Positions 1 to 9,203 are shown, counted from the stretch's first letter. The stretch is DNA of 64,000 bases from OLB6 sp964493635 (GCA_964493635.1 CAZBOW010000004.1:54479-118478); one strand, 5' to 3'. The notes: generated by a model not told the origin, from the sequence alone. Made by a program: numbers and translations.

Positions 1-1
1 C

Positions 2-523
2 CTCTGCGAGCATCCTGCGGTAATTACCCTAGGACGGGTCACCAAGCAAGGCAGCGTGATTACCCCCGCGGATCTGCTGCGGCATCGGGGCATCGATGTC
101 GTAGAGATCAACCGAGGAGGAGAGGCCACTGTTCACAATCCCGGGCAATTGGTCGGCTATCCGATCTTCAACTTGCAGCGATCGACCCCGGACCTTCACT
201 GGTTCCTCCGATCGATTGAAGGAGCCGTGATTGATACGCTTGCGGCGTACGACATTCACGCTGACCGCGTTGACGGCCTCACGGGCGTGTGGGTGGAGCA
301 GCAGCGAAAAATCTGTGCCATTGGCATTCACTGCAGCCGATGGATCACCACCCATGGCTTTGCCTTGAACGTTTCGAACAACCTAGACCTCTTTCAGGAG
401 ATTATTCCCTGTGGGATCACTGACCGAGGCGTGACCAGCATGGAGAGGGAAGCAAGGTCGGTTGTGGACATCAACCAAGTCAAGACTGTGATTGAAGAAT
501 CATTTCGGTCACGTTTCCCGTAA
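2..523 (+). CDS. lipB: Octanoyltransferase LipB (5'-truncated by window edge)
   Basis: Transfers octanoyl groups from acyl carrier protein to lipoyl domains, the first step of lipoate assembly, in the cytoplasm. The open frame enters from before base 1: residues read EHPAVITLGR before any start codon, matching the EHPxxxTLG block of LipB, so the GTG at 56 is not the real start. Visible family features are the RGGEATVHNPGQLVGYP substrate-site block, the catalytic lysine in QRKICAIGIHCSRW, and the catalytic cysteine in IPCGI followed by GVTSM. The stop TAA is at 521-523. Roughly 40 to 50 N-terminal residues are missing compared with a normal LipB. No lipA is visible in the window. Confidence 0.93.
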   Translation, partial: LCEHPAVITLGRVTKQGSVITPADLLRHRGIDVVEINRGGEATVHNPGQLVGYPIFNLQRSTPDLHWFLRSIEGAVIDTLAAYDIHADRVDGLTGVWVEQQRKICAIGIHCSRWITTHGFALNVSNNLDLFQEIIPCGITDRGVTSMEREARSVVDINQVKTVIEESFRSRFP

Positions 524-530
524 ATCCATA

Positions 531-633
531 TTTTCCACACAAATTGTAACATGTTGATCTACAACATGTTGTACTTGGAGATCTAAACGAAATACTTTGC
601 CGTTGGATCCGATGTGGAAAACTCTGTGGATAT
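531..633. other. Cluster of DnaA-box-like sites (possible origin or DnaA-controlled region)
   Basis: TTTTCCACA at 531-539 on the plus strand and TGTGGAAAA at 613-621 (same box inverted) both fit the TTWTNCACA DnaA-box consensus. TGTGGATAT at 625-633 (inverted ATATCCACA) differs from TTATCCACA at one base. The stretch is clearly AT-richer than the coding DNA around it and also contains an inverted repeat at 548-570. Three boxes in about 100 bases of a non-coding spacer are suggestive of a replication origin or a DnaA-regulated promoter, but no dnaA or dnaN gene is in the window, so the role is inference. Confidence 0.45.
548..570. repeat. Perfect 9-bp inverted repeat
   Basis: AACATGTTG (548-556) and CAACATGTT (562-570) are exact reverse complements around a 5-base spacer. 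AACATGTTG also recurs directly at 563-571, giving a 15-base period. It lies 24 bases past the lipB stop and is not followed by a T-run, so it fits an operator or iteron-like element better than an intrinsic terminator. Confidence 0.6.
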
Positions 634-705
634 CAGGAAGCGTCGTGAAATCATAACCTTACCGCTCTGGTACGCCATCTTCCGGCCTCATCGACAAAAA
701 CACCG

Positions 706-736
706 TTGACACGTGAGCGTCTGCCTCGTATGTTTG
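706..736 (+). promoter_or_regulatory. Promoter of the tRNA-Gly transcript
   Basis: TTGACA (706-711), a 17-base spacer and TATGTT (729-734); the latter extends to TATGTTTG (729-736), an exact match to the Bacteroidota -7 element TAnnTTTG. The predicted start is about 85 bases upstream of the tRNA. The decamer CGTATGTTTG is identical to the one in front of tRNA-Thr near 40691. Confidence 0.65.
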
Positions 737-761
737 CACTCGATCATTTGGTACGGCGTAG

Positions 762-818
762 ATGTTCGACAAGTACGACGACGACGACGATGATATCTAC
801 GACGACATCTGTGACTAA
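762..818 (+). CDS. Possible 18-residue acidic mini-ORF in the tRNA-Gly leader
   Basis: ATG at 762 opens an 18-codon frame ending in TAA at 816-818. Eleven of the 18 residues are aspartate, including a run of six (MFDKYDDDDDDIYDD then ICD). It lies between the predicted promoter and the tRNA. No good ribosome-binding site is seen and a stop codon immediately precedes the ATG. It may be chance from the GAC-rich repeat; reported because nothing else explains this leader. Confidence 0.15.
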   Translation: MFDKYDDDDDDIYDDICD

Positions 819-826
819 ATGACTCT

Positions 827-900
<74 letters not shown>

Positions 901-979
901 GACGACGCAAGTCGTCACTTCCTCTTTATGCTGCATGCCTTGCCGTCTCATTCCCCCCTGATGGCGAGGCATTTTTTTA
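901..979 (+). terminator. tRNA-Gly trailer hairpin and intrinsic terminator
   Basis: A small hairpin GACGAC-GCAA-GTCGTC with a GNRA-type loop (901-916) directly follows the tRNA. Then ATGCCTTGCCGTC (935-947) pairs with GATGGCGAGGCAT (960-972) through 13 pairs including two wobbles, followed by a run of seven T (972-978), a classical Rho-independent terminator. Confidence 0.85.
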
Positions 980-1067
980 TGCAGTAACTTTCGCGAGCTG
1001 TCGGACACAATAGATCGGCACATCTGCGTCTGTGCACCTGGCAGTTTGTCCCATTCTCGATCAGTGA

Positions 1068-4000
1068 ATGTCCATGGGCGCGTTCCGCTTCCCCGTTGTT
1101 GTTACCGTCGTGGCGTGCATCCTGATGCATGCAGCTGCCCACGCAGCTAACCACGCAGCTACCGTGGCACAGACAACGAACGTCCTCGTTGTGCCAACGT
1201 CGGATACAACCACAACCATCCGATACACGCCGAACGAAGGTGTGGAGCGGGGGGCTCAGCTGCATGTCTCTGCCGACGGACTTCTCCGGCAGTGGGTCAT
1301 CACCACCACGATTGAGATTCCACAACCGACAGATCGCATTGATGTGCGTCACGGGGATGATACCCTGATCTACCGTCCTCTGTACGATACCACGCTGGTT
1401 GTTTCTGACACGTCCGACCTTGACCTTCGCGCTGCGATGTATCCGCCGCAGCATGAGCTCCTTGCCATTCGCTATGCTGGCGTCTCGCGTGGGCGCCACC
1501 TCGCACACGTGTCCATCGTTGTGGCCGAGGAGCGGCAGGGTCAGCTTCCGACCGTCCTAGTGATGGCCAGTGCACACCTCACCCACGGTTCCCGTTCTGC
1601 GAGTGCCGCGGTGCCTGTACAAAAGTCTCGTACGATCGAGGACGTTCACGGTGAAGAGGAGTTCTCACACGTGATGCGCGTTGATGTTTCCGGCGAGGGG
1701 ATCTATCAGATTTCTGCACAGCAACTACGTGACGCCGGCATTCCAACGGACGCCGCAACGGCAGCCTCCGTAAAAATGTTCGGCAATGGTGGTCGGGAAC
1801 TCTCCGAACGTGTGGAACCGCCGTTCAGCGAAGAGCTACGAGAGCTTCCCATTATTGTGGCAACAACTCCTCAGGGTGCCCTTGATCACATCACCTTTTA
1901 TGCCGGCGGTGTCACGGGAATTCATGCCGACAGTGGAGCCATCGCCCACTACCTTCACCACTATGCAACACGGGCATCCTACCTGTTAACCGTTGGCGGT
2001 GCTCCAGGGCGGCGAGCTGTGCAGCGTCCTGCAGCTCGCGGTCCGGTAGACGACCGACCGTTGGTCGTACGAGGATTGGTGTTTCACGAGGAAGAAGTCG
2101 TCAACCCCTACAACGGTGGCTCGGGCCGGAGGTGGTACGGCCGCTCCATCGAAAATGGTGGCTCGATGATGCTCTCTCAGGAGTTGCCTGGGCTGGTGCG
2201 ATCCGGTACGGTGGATTATCGGCTGGTCGTGGCACATCGCGGGACGTCGGCCTCTGGCGTCGTTACGGTGATGGAACAGGGAACAACGGTCGCTCAACGC
2301 TCGATCCCCATGGTCCCAAAGTACATGGATACGTATTCGGTCCCGTTGATCGGTGCTGTGGATGCCATGGCGCTGTCCGCCGATCAGCGCAGCTTAGTGC
2401 GGATTGCCTATGAAAGCCCGCAGCGTACCTCCACCGGAATTCTGGACTGGATCGAGATTGAGTATCCACGTGGGCTGGTTGCCCATAATCAAGAGTTTCA
2501 GTTCATTGCCAATCCCAGCGGACCGGGAGTGATCGAGTATACGGTCAACGGTTTTGAAGGGGGCTCCACGCTGTGCTTCGATGTCACGGATCCCACACGT
2601 CCGGAGTTGATAGAAAATGTTGCCCCAGAGGGTGGTCTCTTCTCGATTCGCGAGGCCTTTACGGAGGACCAAGTCCGTCGATACTACCTGTCGTCCCGAC
2701 GCGGAACGGCGTCACTTCAGCGCATTGAGCCCCTTACCCTGCGTTCACGGGCTCGAAAGGGTCAGTTAGGAGAGCTGCTCGTAATTACGCATCCTGGCCT
2801 GCGTGCATCGGCAGAGCGGTATGCTGAATACCGTCGCGCAACGTCCGAGCTCAATGTTTCGGTGATCGGAGTTGATGAAATCTTCCACGAGTTCAGCTAC
2901 GGCATGGTGGACCCGACCGCTCTGCGCGACATGATACGGTACGCCTACCGGAACAGCCCCGTCAAGCCGCGCTACGTACTGCTCTGGGGAGATGGACATT
3001 TCGACTACAAAGGCATTTCCACGGCAACGCCGAACTGGGTGATTCCCTACGAGAGCCTGGATCCGGACAATACGTCCTACGGACTGTGGACCTACACGAC
3101 GGACGACTACTATGCCCGTGTTGATGGCAATGATCCACTGCCGGACGTAGCCATCGGGAGACTACCCATCACCTCGAATGCCATCGGCGACCGCATGATT
3201 GCCAAGATCCGTTCGTACGAATCGGCGTCCTCCACGGATGATTGGCGTACGCGGGTTACGCTCATCGCTGATGATGGGCCAACGTCCGAGGGGTCGGATG
3301 GTACAACGCACTTGCGTCAGAGTGAGCGACTCTGGAGTGACTACCTGCCGCTGGATATGCAGGCGAAGAAAATCTACATGGTGGAGTATCCCACGGAGAA
3401 CATCGCTCGTGGACGCCGGAAGCCCGCCGTGACGGCTGCCTACATTTCTACGATCAACACCACCGGCACACTTCTGTTGAATTGGATTGGCCATGGTAAT
3501 CCACGCGTCTGGGCGCATGAGTTCATCTTTGAGCGCGAAACAACGCCGTCGCAGATGAACAACCCGGACAAGTTGTTCTTCCTTACAGCGGCTACGTGTG
3601 ATTTTGCCCGATTCGACCTGACCGATGCCCAGTCGGGCGCTGAAGATCTCGTACTGCGAGATGGTGGGGGAGCCATTGGCGTCTTCTCAGCATCGCGGGT
3701 GGTACTCTCCGATGCGAATGCAGCAATCAATCAGGATTTCTACGAAACAATGTTTCGGCGCAGCCCCGATGGTAGCGTGATGCGACTCGGCGATGTGATC
3801 ATGGATGTCAAACAGCGGTTCTACGGTCCGAACGACGAAAAGTTTTTCCTTCTGGGCGATCCTACTGTCCGTCTGCTTATTCCACAAAACCGGCTGGTGT
3901 TTGATCGGATCAATGGCGAACCGGTGGGCTCGCAGCCGATTCAGTTACAAGCATTGCAGACCGTAACGGTGGAGGGGTCGATCCTTGCGCCCATGTCGAA

Positions 4001-4964
4001 TAACCCTGACGATAGTTTCAACGGCACAGCTACGATCACCTTGTTGGACGCCGTGCGCACCGTCACGGTACTGGACGACGATATCAACTCCACGCCCAAC
4101 ACGTTCCGCCTTCCCGGGGCAACCATTAGCAAGGGTTCCTACGAAGTGACCAATGGCCGGTTCGTGGCCACCTTCGTTGTGCCCAAGGATGTAGCGTTTT
4201 CGCAGTCCACAGCCCGGATGTACGGATTTGCAGCCAGTACGGATCAGCGCTCGGCCATCGGTGCTACCGATCAGGTGATTGTCGATGGCGTCGTGGATGC
4301 CACCTTCGACGACACCGAGGGGCCCGACATCCGCATTGCCCTCGACTCTCGGAACTTCCGCTCGGGCGATGTGGTGCGTCAGCATCCAATCCTGATCGTG
4401 GATCTGCAGGATGCCACTGGCGTGAATACCTCTGGAGTTGGCATCGGTCATGGAATCGAAGCGAACTTCGACGATGGTCAACGTATCGAGGATCTTACCG
4501 AGTCGTTTGGCACGTCGGTCGAGAACAGCCGAGCCGGTACCACCTCAAAGCAGATCTTTGGGCTGGCGGAAGGCTACCACGAAGTTCGCGTGCGCGCCTG
4601 GGATGTGTTGAACAATATGAACTCCGCGCAGACCACCTTCCGCATTGCCTCGGAGGACGAAGGCATTGTAGCAACATGGATCACGAACTATCCGAATCCA
4701 TTTTCGTCGTCCACCACGATACGGTTCCAACACAATATGGCCAGTGCCTTTTCGGCTGTCCTGGAGATCTACGACGTGACAGGTCGGTTGGTGTTCACAA
4801 CGCCGATGGAGGTTCGTGACATGCATACGGCCGAGGTCCAATGGAATGGTACAGATGTATCAGGATTTCAATTGGGGTCGGGGATCTATTCGGCGGTGGT
4901 ACGCATGACCGATGTGCGCGGCGGAAGCCGAGACGTGCGCGGTAAACTTGCCCTCATTCGATAA
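1068..4964 (+). CDS. porU: Type IX secretion system C-terminal signal peptidase PorU
   Basis: Gingipain-family (C25) cysteine protease that removes the C-terminal sorting domain of T9SS cargo at the cell surface and attaches the cargo. It is 1298 residues with an N-terminal signal peptide (about residues 1-26). The catalytic dyad is visible as H809 in NWIGHGNPRVW and C844 in AATCDFARFD, 35 residues apart as expected for the family. The last 85 or so residues (from NYPNPFSSSTTIRF to GKLALIR) form a T9SS type-A sorting domain, a feature PorU itself is known to carry. porV follows 47 bases later, the same gene order as Porphyromonas gingivalis. A near-match -7 box, TAACTTTC, at 985-992 may drive it. 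Confidence 0.93.
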   Translation: MSMGAFRFPVVVTVVACILMHAAAHAANHAATVAQTTNVLVVPTSDTTTTIRYTPNEGVERGAQLHVSADGLLRQWVITTTIEIPQPTDRIDVRHGDDTLIYRPLYDTTLVVSDTSDLDLRAAMYPPQHELLAIRYAGVSRGRHLAHVSIVVAEERQGQLPTVLVMASAHLTHGSRSASAAVPVQKSRTIEDVHGEEEFSHVMRVDVSGEGIYQISAQQLRDAGIPTDAATAASVKMFGNGGRELSERVEPPFSEELRELPIIVATTPQGALDHITFYAGGVTGIHADSGAIAHYLHHYATRASYLLTVGGAPGRRAVQRPAARGPVDDRPLVVRGLVFHEEEVVNPYNGGSGRRWYGRSIENGGSMMLSQELPGLVRSGTVDYRLVVAHRGTSASGVVTVMEQGTTVAQRSIPMVPKYMDTYSVPLIGAVDAMALSADQRSLVRIAYESPQRTSTGILDWIEIEYPRGLVAHNQEFQFIANPSGPGVIEYTVNGFEGGSTLCFDVTDPTRPELIENVAPEGGLFSIREAFTEDQVRRYYLSSRRGTASLQRIEPLTLRSRARKGQLGELLVITHPGLRASAERYAEYRRATSELNVSVIGVDEIFHEFSYGMVDPTALRDMIRYAYRNSPVKPRYVLLWGDGHFDYKGISTATPNWVIPYESLDPDNTSYGLWTYTTDDYYARVDGNDPLPDVAIGRLPITSNAIGDRMIAKIRSYESASSTDDWRTRVTLIADDGPTSEGSDGTTHLRQSERLWSDYLPLDMQAKKIYMVEYPTENIARGRRKPAVTAAYISTINTTGTLLLNWIGHGNPRVWAHEFIFERETTPSQMNNPDKLFFLTAATCDFARFDLTDAQSGAEDLVLRDGGGAIGVFSASRVVLSDANAAINQDFYETMFRRSPDGSVMRLGDVIMDVKQRFYGPNDEKFFLLGDPTVRLLIPQNRLVFDRINGEPVGSQPIQLQALQTVTVEGSILAPMSNNPDDSFNGTATITLLDAVRTVTVLDDDINSTPNTFRLPGATISKGSYEVTNGRFVATFVVPKDVAFSQSTARMYGFAASTDQRSAIGATDQVIVDGVVDATFDDTEGPDIRIALDSRNFRSGDVVRQHPILIVDLQDATGVNTSGVGIGHGIEANFDDGQRIEDLTESFGTSVENSRAGTTSKQIFGLAEGYHEVRVRAWDVLNNMNSAQTTFRIASEDEGIVATWITNYPNPFSSSTTIRFQHNMASAFSAVLEIYDVTGRLVFTTPMEVRDMHTAEVQWNGTDVSGFQLGSGIYSAVVRMTDVRGGSRDVRGKLALIR

Positions 4965-4973
4965 CTTTCGGAC

Positions 4974-4981
4974 TAACTTTG
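4974..4981 (+). promoter_or_regulatory. TAnnTTTG -7 box upstream of porV
   Basis: TAACTTTG is an exact match to the Bacteroidota -7 element. It begins ten bases after the porU stop, so porV can be transcribed separately. The predicted start lies about 26 bases before the porV ATG. Confidence 0.5.
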
Positions 4982-5011
4982 TACTTGATTCGCACTTCAG
5001 GAAGGCCATCT

Positions 5012-6088
5012 ATGTCGATCCTCCGCTCCAGCGGACTTGCTTTCGCCCTTCTTTGCGCCGCTGCTACCACGTCGTTTAGTCAAGCCGGCGGCGCCGCCGT
5101 GCCCTTCGTGTTGATTGCTCCCGATGCTCGTGCCAGTGGAATGGGCGAGGTTGGTACGGCCATCGCCGACGACATCAACGCCGTGTTCTGGAATCCCGCA
5201 GGATTGGGCTTCCAAACCAACATGCAGCAGGTGTCGCTGAGCTTCTCGAAGTGGTTGCCCCAGTTCAATGCCGACCTCTTCTACTCGTACGGTACCTACG
5301 GACAGTACGTCCCGGAGTTGGACGGTACCATTGCCGGTACGTTCATTTTCATGAACCTGGGCGAGTTTACACGCACGGCCATTGACGGTACGGAGCTAGG
5401 CAAGTTCCGGTCCAACGAGTTTGCTCTGGGCGTATCCTACGGTACGATGCTAAGCAAGGACGTGGCTGCTGGCGTGCAGATCAAGTACATTCAGTCCAAC
5501 CTTGCACCAGCTGGAGGTCAGCAGGCGAGTGCGGGCACGGGAATCTCGGCCGCCTTCGACGTCGGTTTTCAGTGGAAGCCTACCAAACTTGATCTCTTCG
5601 GCGCTGATCTGAACAATCGCTTATCGCTGGGTGTAAACCTCCAGAACGTTGGTCCGAAGATGACCTACCTGAACGAGTCCGACCCGCTACCAACGCAGCT
5701 GCGGATGGGTGTGGCCGTCAAGTTGGTCGAAGATGAGTTCAGTGATCTGCTCATCTCGGCGGATGTTGCCAAACTCCTCGTCCGCCGTGACTCCCTTGGT
5801 TCGGATGCTATTCCGATGAGCTTTGTAACGGCTTGGGGTGTAGGGGGCTTGGAAACGGGAGTCGGCCTAGAGTACATCTACGATCAGGCCGTAGCCCTCC
5901 GTGGTGGCTACTTTACCGAACCGAAGGCCGCCGGTGCACGCAACTTCTTCACGCTGGGTGCGGGCGTAACCTACGATGTGTTTCGACTAGATTTCTCCTA
6001 CATCCTGACGGTCGAAGACAACCATCCACTGGCCAACACGCTACGATTTTCACTCATTGTGGATTGGCAGCAGGAAGGCAACAACTAA
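5012..6088 (+). CDS. porV: T9SS outer-membrane shuttle protein PorV (LptO)
   Basis: Outer-membrane beta-barrel of the PorV/PorQ family that carries T9SS cargo from the translocon to the PorU attachment complex. It has 358 residues. The chosen ATG at 5012 has an AGGAAGG ribosome-binding site seven bases upstream and opens directly into a signal peptide (MSILRSSGLAFALLCAAA). The family block ARASGMGEVGTAIADDINAVFWNPAGL follows cleavage, split here by description only: A-R-A-S-G-M-G near residue 40 and FWNPAG near residue 60. The C-terminus alternates hydrophobic residues as in a barrel. Located just after porU, supporting a shared cell-surface role. A TTG at 4979 would extend it, but that codon overlaps the promoter box. 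Confidence 0.93.
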   Translation: MSILRSSGLAFALLCAAATTSFSQAGGAAVPFVLIAPDARASGMGEVGTAIADDINAVFWNPAGLGFQTNMQQVSLSFSKWLPQFNADLFYSYGTYGQYVPELDGTIAGTFIFMNLGEFTRTAIDGTELGKFRSNEFALGVSYGTMLSKDVAAGVQIKYIQSNLAPAGGQQASAGTGISAAFDVGFQWKPTKLDLFGADLNNRLSLGVNLQNVGPKMTYLNESDPLPTQLRMGVAVKLVEDEFSDLLISADVAKLLVRRDSLGSDAIPMSFVTAWGVGGLETGVGLEYIYDQAVALRGGYFTEPKAAGARNFFTLGAGVTYDVFRLDFSYILTVEDNHPLANTLRFSLIVDWQQEGNN

Positions 6089-6678
6089 CGTCGTTGCCGC
6101 CGGAGAAACCAGAGTGCGCCCACCACGGCCACCACGCCAAGGATAATCCAGCCGTAGACCGACAACCAGTAGTCGATGCGCTGCCATTGTGAACCAAGGG
6201 CCATGCCGGCCCACAAGAGCACGGCGTTCCAAGCCGTAGCGCTTAGGGCGGAGTAGAGGAGTGTTCGGGGGAGCGGCAGCTTTGCCATTCCGGCGGCAAA
6301 CGCAATTACGGCGCGCGTTCCTGCCAAGAACCGGTTCCCAACAATAATGGCGCCGTGGTAGCGGTCGAACCATGCATTCACACGATCGATGAGCTCGGCG
6401 GTGATGAAGGGAACCCACCGGTGCTCCAGAATCGAGCGGCCATACCGGCGTCCGATGCCATAGGCACCGGCAAAGCCCCCTACCGCCCCCACTGTGGCAA
6501 CCAGTAACGTTGTTCCAAAGTCCAGCACGCCGATACCGACCAGCGTTCCAATGAAGGCCACAAACACATCGCTGGGTGATGGTGGCACGATGTGCTCAAT
6601 GAACGTGGCCACGAAGACCGATACCAGCAATGCCCATACGGGCAGCGATTGTGCAAGGTCGACGAGGTATTCGATCAT
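6085..6678 (-). CDS. DedA-family inner-membrane protein
   Basis: DedA/SNARE-associated family proteins act in the inner membrane and are implicated in lipid-carrier recycling and membrane homeostasis. This one has 197 residues with about five hydrophobic segments and the family signature GNRFLAGTRAVIAFAAG in the middle, plus the N-terminal PSPSDVFVAFIG block. The stop codon overlaps the porV stop region by 4 bp (tail to tail). It is divergent from the aldehyde dehydrogenase gene. The precise substrate cannot be told from sequence. Confidence 0.88.
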   Translation of the reverse strand: MIEYLVDLAQSLPVWALLVSVFVATFIEHIVPPSPSDVFVAFIGTLVGIGVLDFGTTLLVATVGAVGGFAGAYGIGRRYGRSILEHRWVPFITAELIDRVNAWFDRYHGAIIVGNRFLAGTRAVIAFAAGMAKLPLPRTLLYSALSATAWNAVLLWAGMALGSQWQRIDYWLSVYGWIILGVVAVVGALWFLRRQRR

Positions 6679-6780
6679 ACAAGCCTTAATCAGAAAGCGC
6701 GTAATTTGCAGAGCTCTGAACGAATGAACAACCCGAACACACTATCCGTTTAACGTACCTGCGGTCGAGGAGCCTGTCCT

Positions 6781-8328
6781 ATGAAAGAGTTTGCCAACGA
6801 AGTGTACCTGGATTTCTCCAAGCCGGCCATTGCGGCAAAGCAACGCGCAGCCATCGATGCTGTGAGAGCGCGTTTTGGCAAAGAGTATCCAAACATCATC
6901 AATGGCAAGAAGGTCCGCTCGGAGCGAAAAACCACAAGCCGGAACCCTGCCCATCCAGACGAGATCATTGGCATCTTCCAGAAGTCTGGTAAGGACCACG
7001 CTGAAAAGGCCATGAAGGCAGCCGTCAAAGCGTTCGAAACATGGAAGACCGTTCCTGTACAGCAACGTGCCAAGGTGCTGTTTACTGCAGCCTCCATCAT
7101 GCGCAAGCGTCGCTTGGAGATCAATGCCTGGATGATCAGCGAGGTGGGAAAGAGCTACCTCGAGGCAGATGCCGATACCTGCGAAGCAATCGACTTCCTT
7201 GACTTCTACGGTCGGGAAGCGTTGCGATACGCCGAGCGTCAACCAGTGACCCCGCTGCCAGGCGAAGACAACGAACTGTTCTACATCCCCCTTGGCGTGG
7301 GAGTGGTGATTCCACCGTGGAACTTCCCCTTTGCCATTCTTGCCGGGATGACAACCGCAGCGGTTGTGACGGGTAATACCGTGGTGCTGAAACCCTCGAG
7401 TGATTCGCCCATGATGGGATACCTCTTCATGGAAATCATGAAGGAAGCCGGATTGCCCGATGGCGTAGTCAACTACCTTGTTGCCAGCGGTGCCGAGGCG
7501 GGCGACTACCTCGTTGATCACCCACAAACACGATTCATCTCGTTTACGGGCTCGATGGAAGTAGGTCTGCGCATCACGGAGCGTGCCGCCAAGACGAATC
7601 CTGGTCAGATCTGGATCAAGCGTGTGGTATCGGAAATGGGCGGCAAGGATGCCATCATCGTTGATGCTGAAGCTGATATCAACGCCGCGGTCCAAGGGGT
7701 TGTTGCGTCGGCTTTTGGCTTCCAAGGCCAGAAGTGCTCTGCCTGCTCGCGGGCGATTGTGGATGCTTCGATCTACGACGAATTCGTAGCCAAGTTGAAG
7801 GTCGCCGTCGACCAGATTCAGATCGGGCTGCCTGAGGAGAACGCGCCATTTGGCCCGGTTGTCAACGAGTCGGCACAGAAGAGCATTCAGAACTACATGA
7901 AGATTGCTGCCAAGGAAGGGACGATCATCTGTGGCGGTGGTCGGGTAAAGGGTCTGGACGGCTATTTCCTCCAACCAACCGTAGTAGCGGGCGTAAAACC
8001 TACAGCACGCATCATGCAGGAGGAAGTCTTCGGTCCCTTGCTGGCCGTGTGCAAGGCCAAGAACTACGACGACGCCCTGAAGATTGCCAACAACACGATA
8101 TACGGCCTGACGGGTGCTGTGTACTCCAAGAATGCAAAAAAACTCGAGCGAGCTCGCCAAGAGTTCCACGTTGGGAACCTGTACCTGAATCGGAAATGTA
8201 CCGGTGCCATGGTGGGCGGAAATCCTTTCGGTGGCTTCAACATGAGTGGCACGGACTCCAAGGCGGGCGGGCGAGACTACCTCCTGCTGTTCATGCAGGC
8301 AAAATCCGTGAGTCGGAAACGGTCGTGA
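6781..8328 (+). CDS. L-glutamate gamma-semialdehyde (P5C) dehydrogenase
   Basis: NAD-dependent aldehyde dehydrogenase of the RocA/PutA type that oxidises P5C/glutamate semialdehyde to glutamate in proline and arginine catabolism. The 515-residue length equals Bacillus RocA. Visible motifs are PPWNFPFAI (oxyanion Asn), the NAD-site FTGSMEVG, the general base Glu in SEMGGKDA, and the catalytic Cys in FQGQKCSACSR, followed by EEVFGPLLAV. A strong GAGGAG ribosome-binding site lies at 6764-6769. No proline dehydrogenase neighbour is present. The next gene overlaps its stop (TGATG), so the two are co-translated. Confidence 0.9.
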   Translation: MKEFANEVYLDFSKPAIAAKQRAAIDAVRARFGKEYPNIINGKKVRSERKTTSRNPAHPDEIIGIFQKSGKDHAEKAMKAAVKAFETWKTVPVQQRAKVLFTAASIMRKRRLEINAWMISEVGKSYLEADADTCEAIDFLDFYGREALRYAERQPVTPLPGEDNELFYIPLGVGVVIPPWNFPFAILAGMTTAAVVTGNTVVLKPSSDSPMMGYLFMEIMKEAGLPDGVVNYLVASGAEAGDYLVDHPQTRFISFTGSMEVGLRITERAAKTNPGQIWIKRVVSEMGGKDAIIVDAEADINAAVQGVVASAFGFQGQKCSACSRAIVDASIYDEFVAKLKVAVDQIQIGLPEENAPFGPVVNESAQKSIQNYMKIAAKEGTIICGGGRVKGLDGYFLQPTVVAGVKPTARIMQEEVFGPLLAVCKAKNYDDALKIANNTIYGLTGAVYSKNAKKLERARQEFHVGNLYLNRKCTGAMVGGNPFGGFNMSGTDSKAGGRDYLLLFMQAKSVSRKRS

Positions 8329-9080
8329 TGGCTCGATTCCGACCCTCCGTTCTGGCCTCCGTTCTGGCAGTTGCCCTTCTGTTGATCTTGGGTACTAGTC
8401 GTGGGCTGGCTCAGGGGTATGAGCAGCTGCATGGCGCTTGGATTCATGCCACGTTCATCTCCGAGCTGCGCACCAGTGCGTCGGTGGCACAGGCGTACGC
8501 CGGCGTGAGTGCCCAACAGCCTCTTTGGATCGAGATCGACAGCGCCAATGCCGAGGGTGTGGTACGGTTGTCCTATACCGGCGGCGATACTGTTCAGTGG
8601 ATTCTGCGTCGTGTGCCGCGCTTGGACAGCATGCTGCAGTGGGCAATTGGTCCTGAGGACGGACCGCAGGCCGGCCCACAATGGTGGCTATCGTTGGATG
8701 AACGGGGAGGTACCTACATCGCCCTGGTTTCCGTTCGCACACCAAGTGCCGAACCCGTCATCTACGGCAAGCTGCCCTCGCCGCGGCAGGAGGCTCCCTT
8801 CATCATCAGTCGCATGGTCTATGCGTCGCTGGTGGCAGGGAAGTACCGCGATACCAACAACCTTGCCTATGAGTTCCCTTCATCAATGATGGGTAGCTGG
8901 AAGGGGGCTCGGGTACGCCTCACACTTGTCGTCGACGACTCTCGGCACCCGATCCTTACGGTCGAGTATGCCAACAAGCATCGGGACACCTACCGCGTTG
9001 AACGACAGGGGACCGTGCTGAGTCTGACGAACACGCAGCACAGATCTGCCGATCCACTACGGTTGACGCTGGTGCCGTAA
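8328..9080 (+). CDS. Secreted protein of unknown function
   Basis: I do not recognise this 250-residue protein. It has a clear signal peptide (about residues 1-28, ending GTSRGLAQG) and no transmembrane segment after it. The ATG at 8328 overlaps the TGA of the upstream dehydrogenase (TGATG), which fixes the start and suggests translational coupling. The rest is beta-rich with short motifs such as QLHGAWIHATFI near the N-terminus and VVDDSRHPILTVEY near the C-terminus, in the style of small lipocalin-like stress or periplasmic proteins, but that is only an impression. Confidence 0.75.
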   Translation: MARFRPSVLASVLAVALLLILGTSRGLAQGYEQLHGAWIHATFISELRTSASVAQAYAGVSAQQPLWIEIDSANAEGVVRLSYTGGDTVQWILRRVPRLDSMLQWAIGPEDGPQAGPQWWLSLDERGGTYIALVSVRTPSAEPVIYGKLPSPRQEAPFIISRMVYASLVAGKYRDTNNLAYEFPSSMMGSWKGARVRLTLVVDDSRHPILTVEYANKHRDTYRVERQGTVLSLTNTQHRSADPLRLTLVP

Positions 9081-9203
9081 AGGGTCGCGTGGCATCGGTT
9101 TTTTTCGCACGGGAACGTTTCACAGGCTTTCATTTTTACCTGTGAGTGCGTATCTTCGTAATCCTTTTTGATACAACGAATAGCAGGCTCAGGGAGTCAG
9201 ATC

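Noticed and set aside
6742..8169. 475-codon open frame antisense to the P5C dehydrogenase
   Set aside because: It lies wholly over a strongly supported dehydrogenase, has no family resemblance and is typical of mirrored frames in GC-rich genes.
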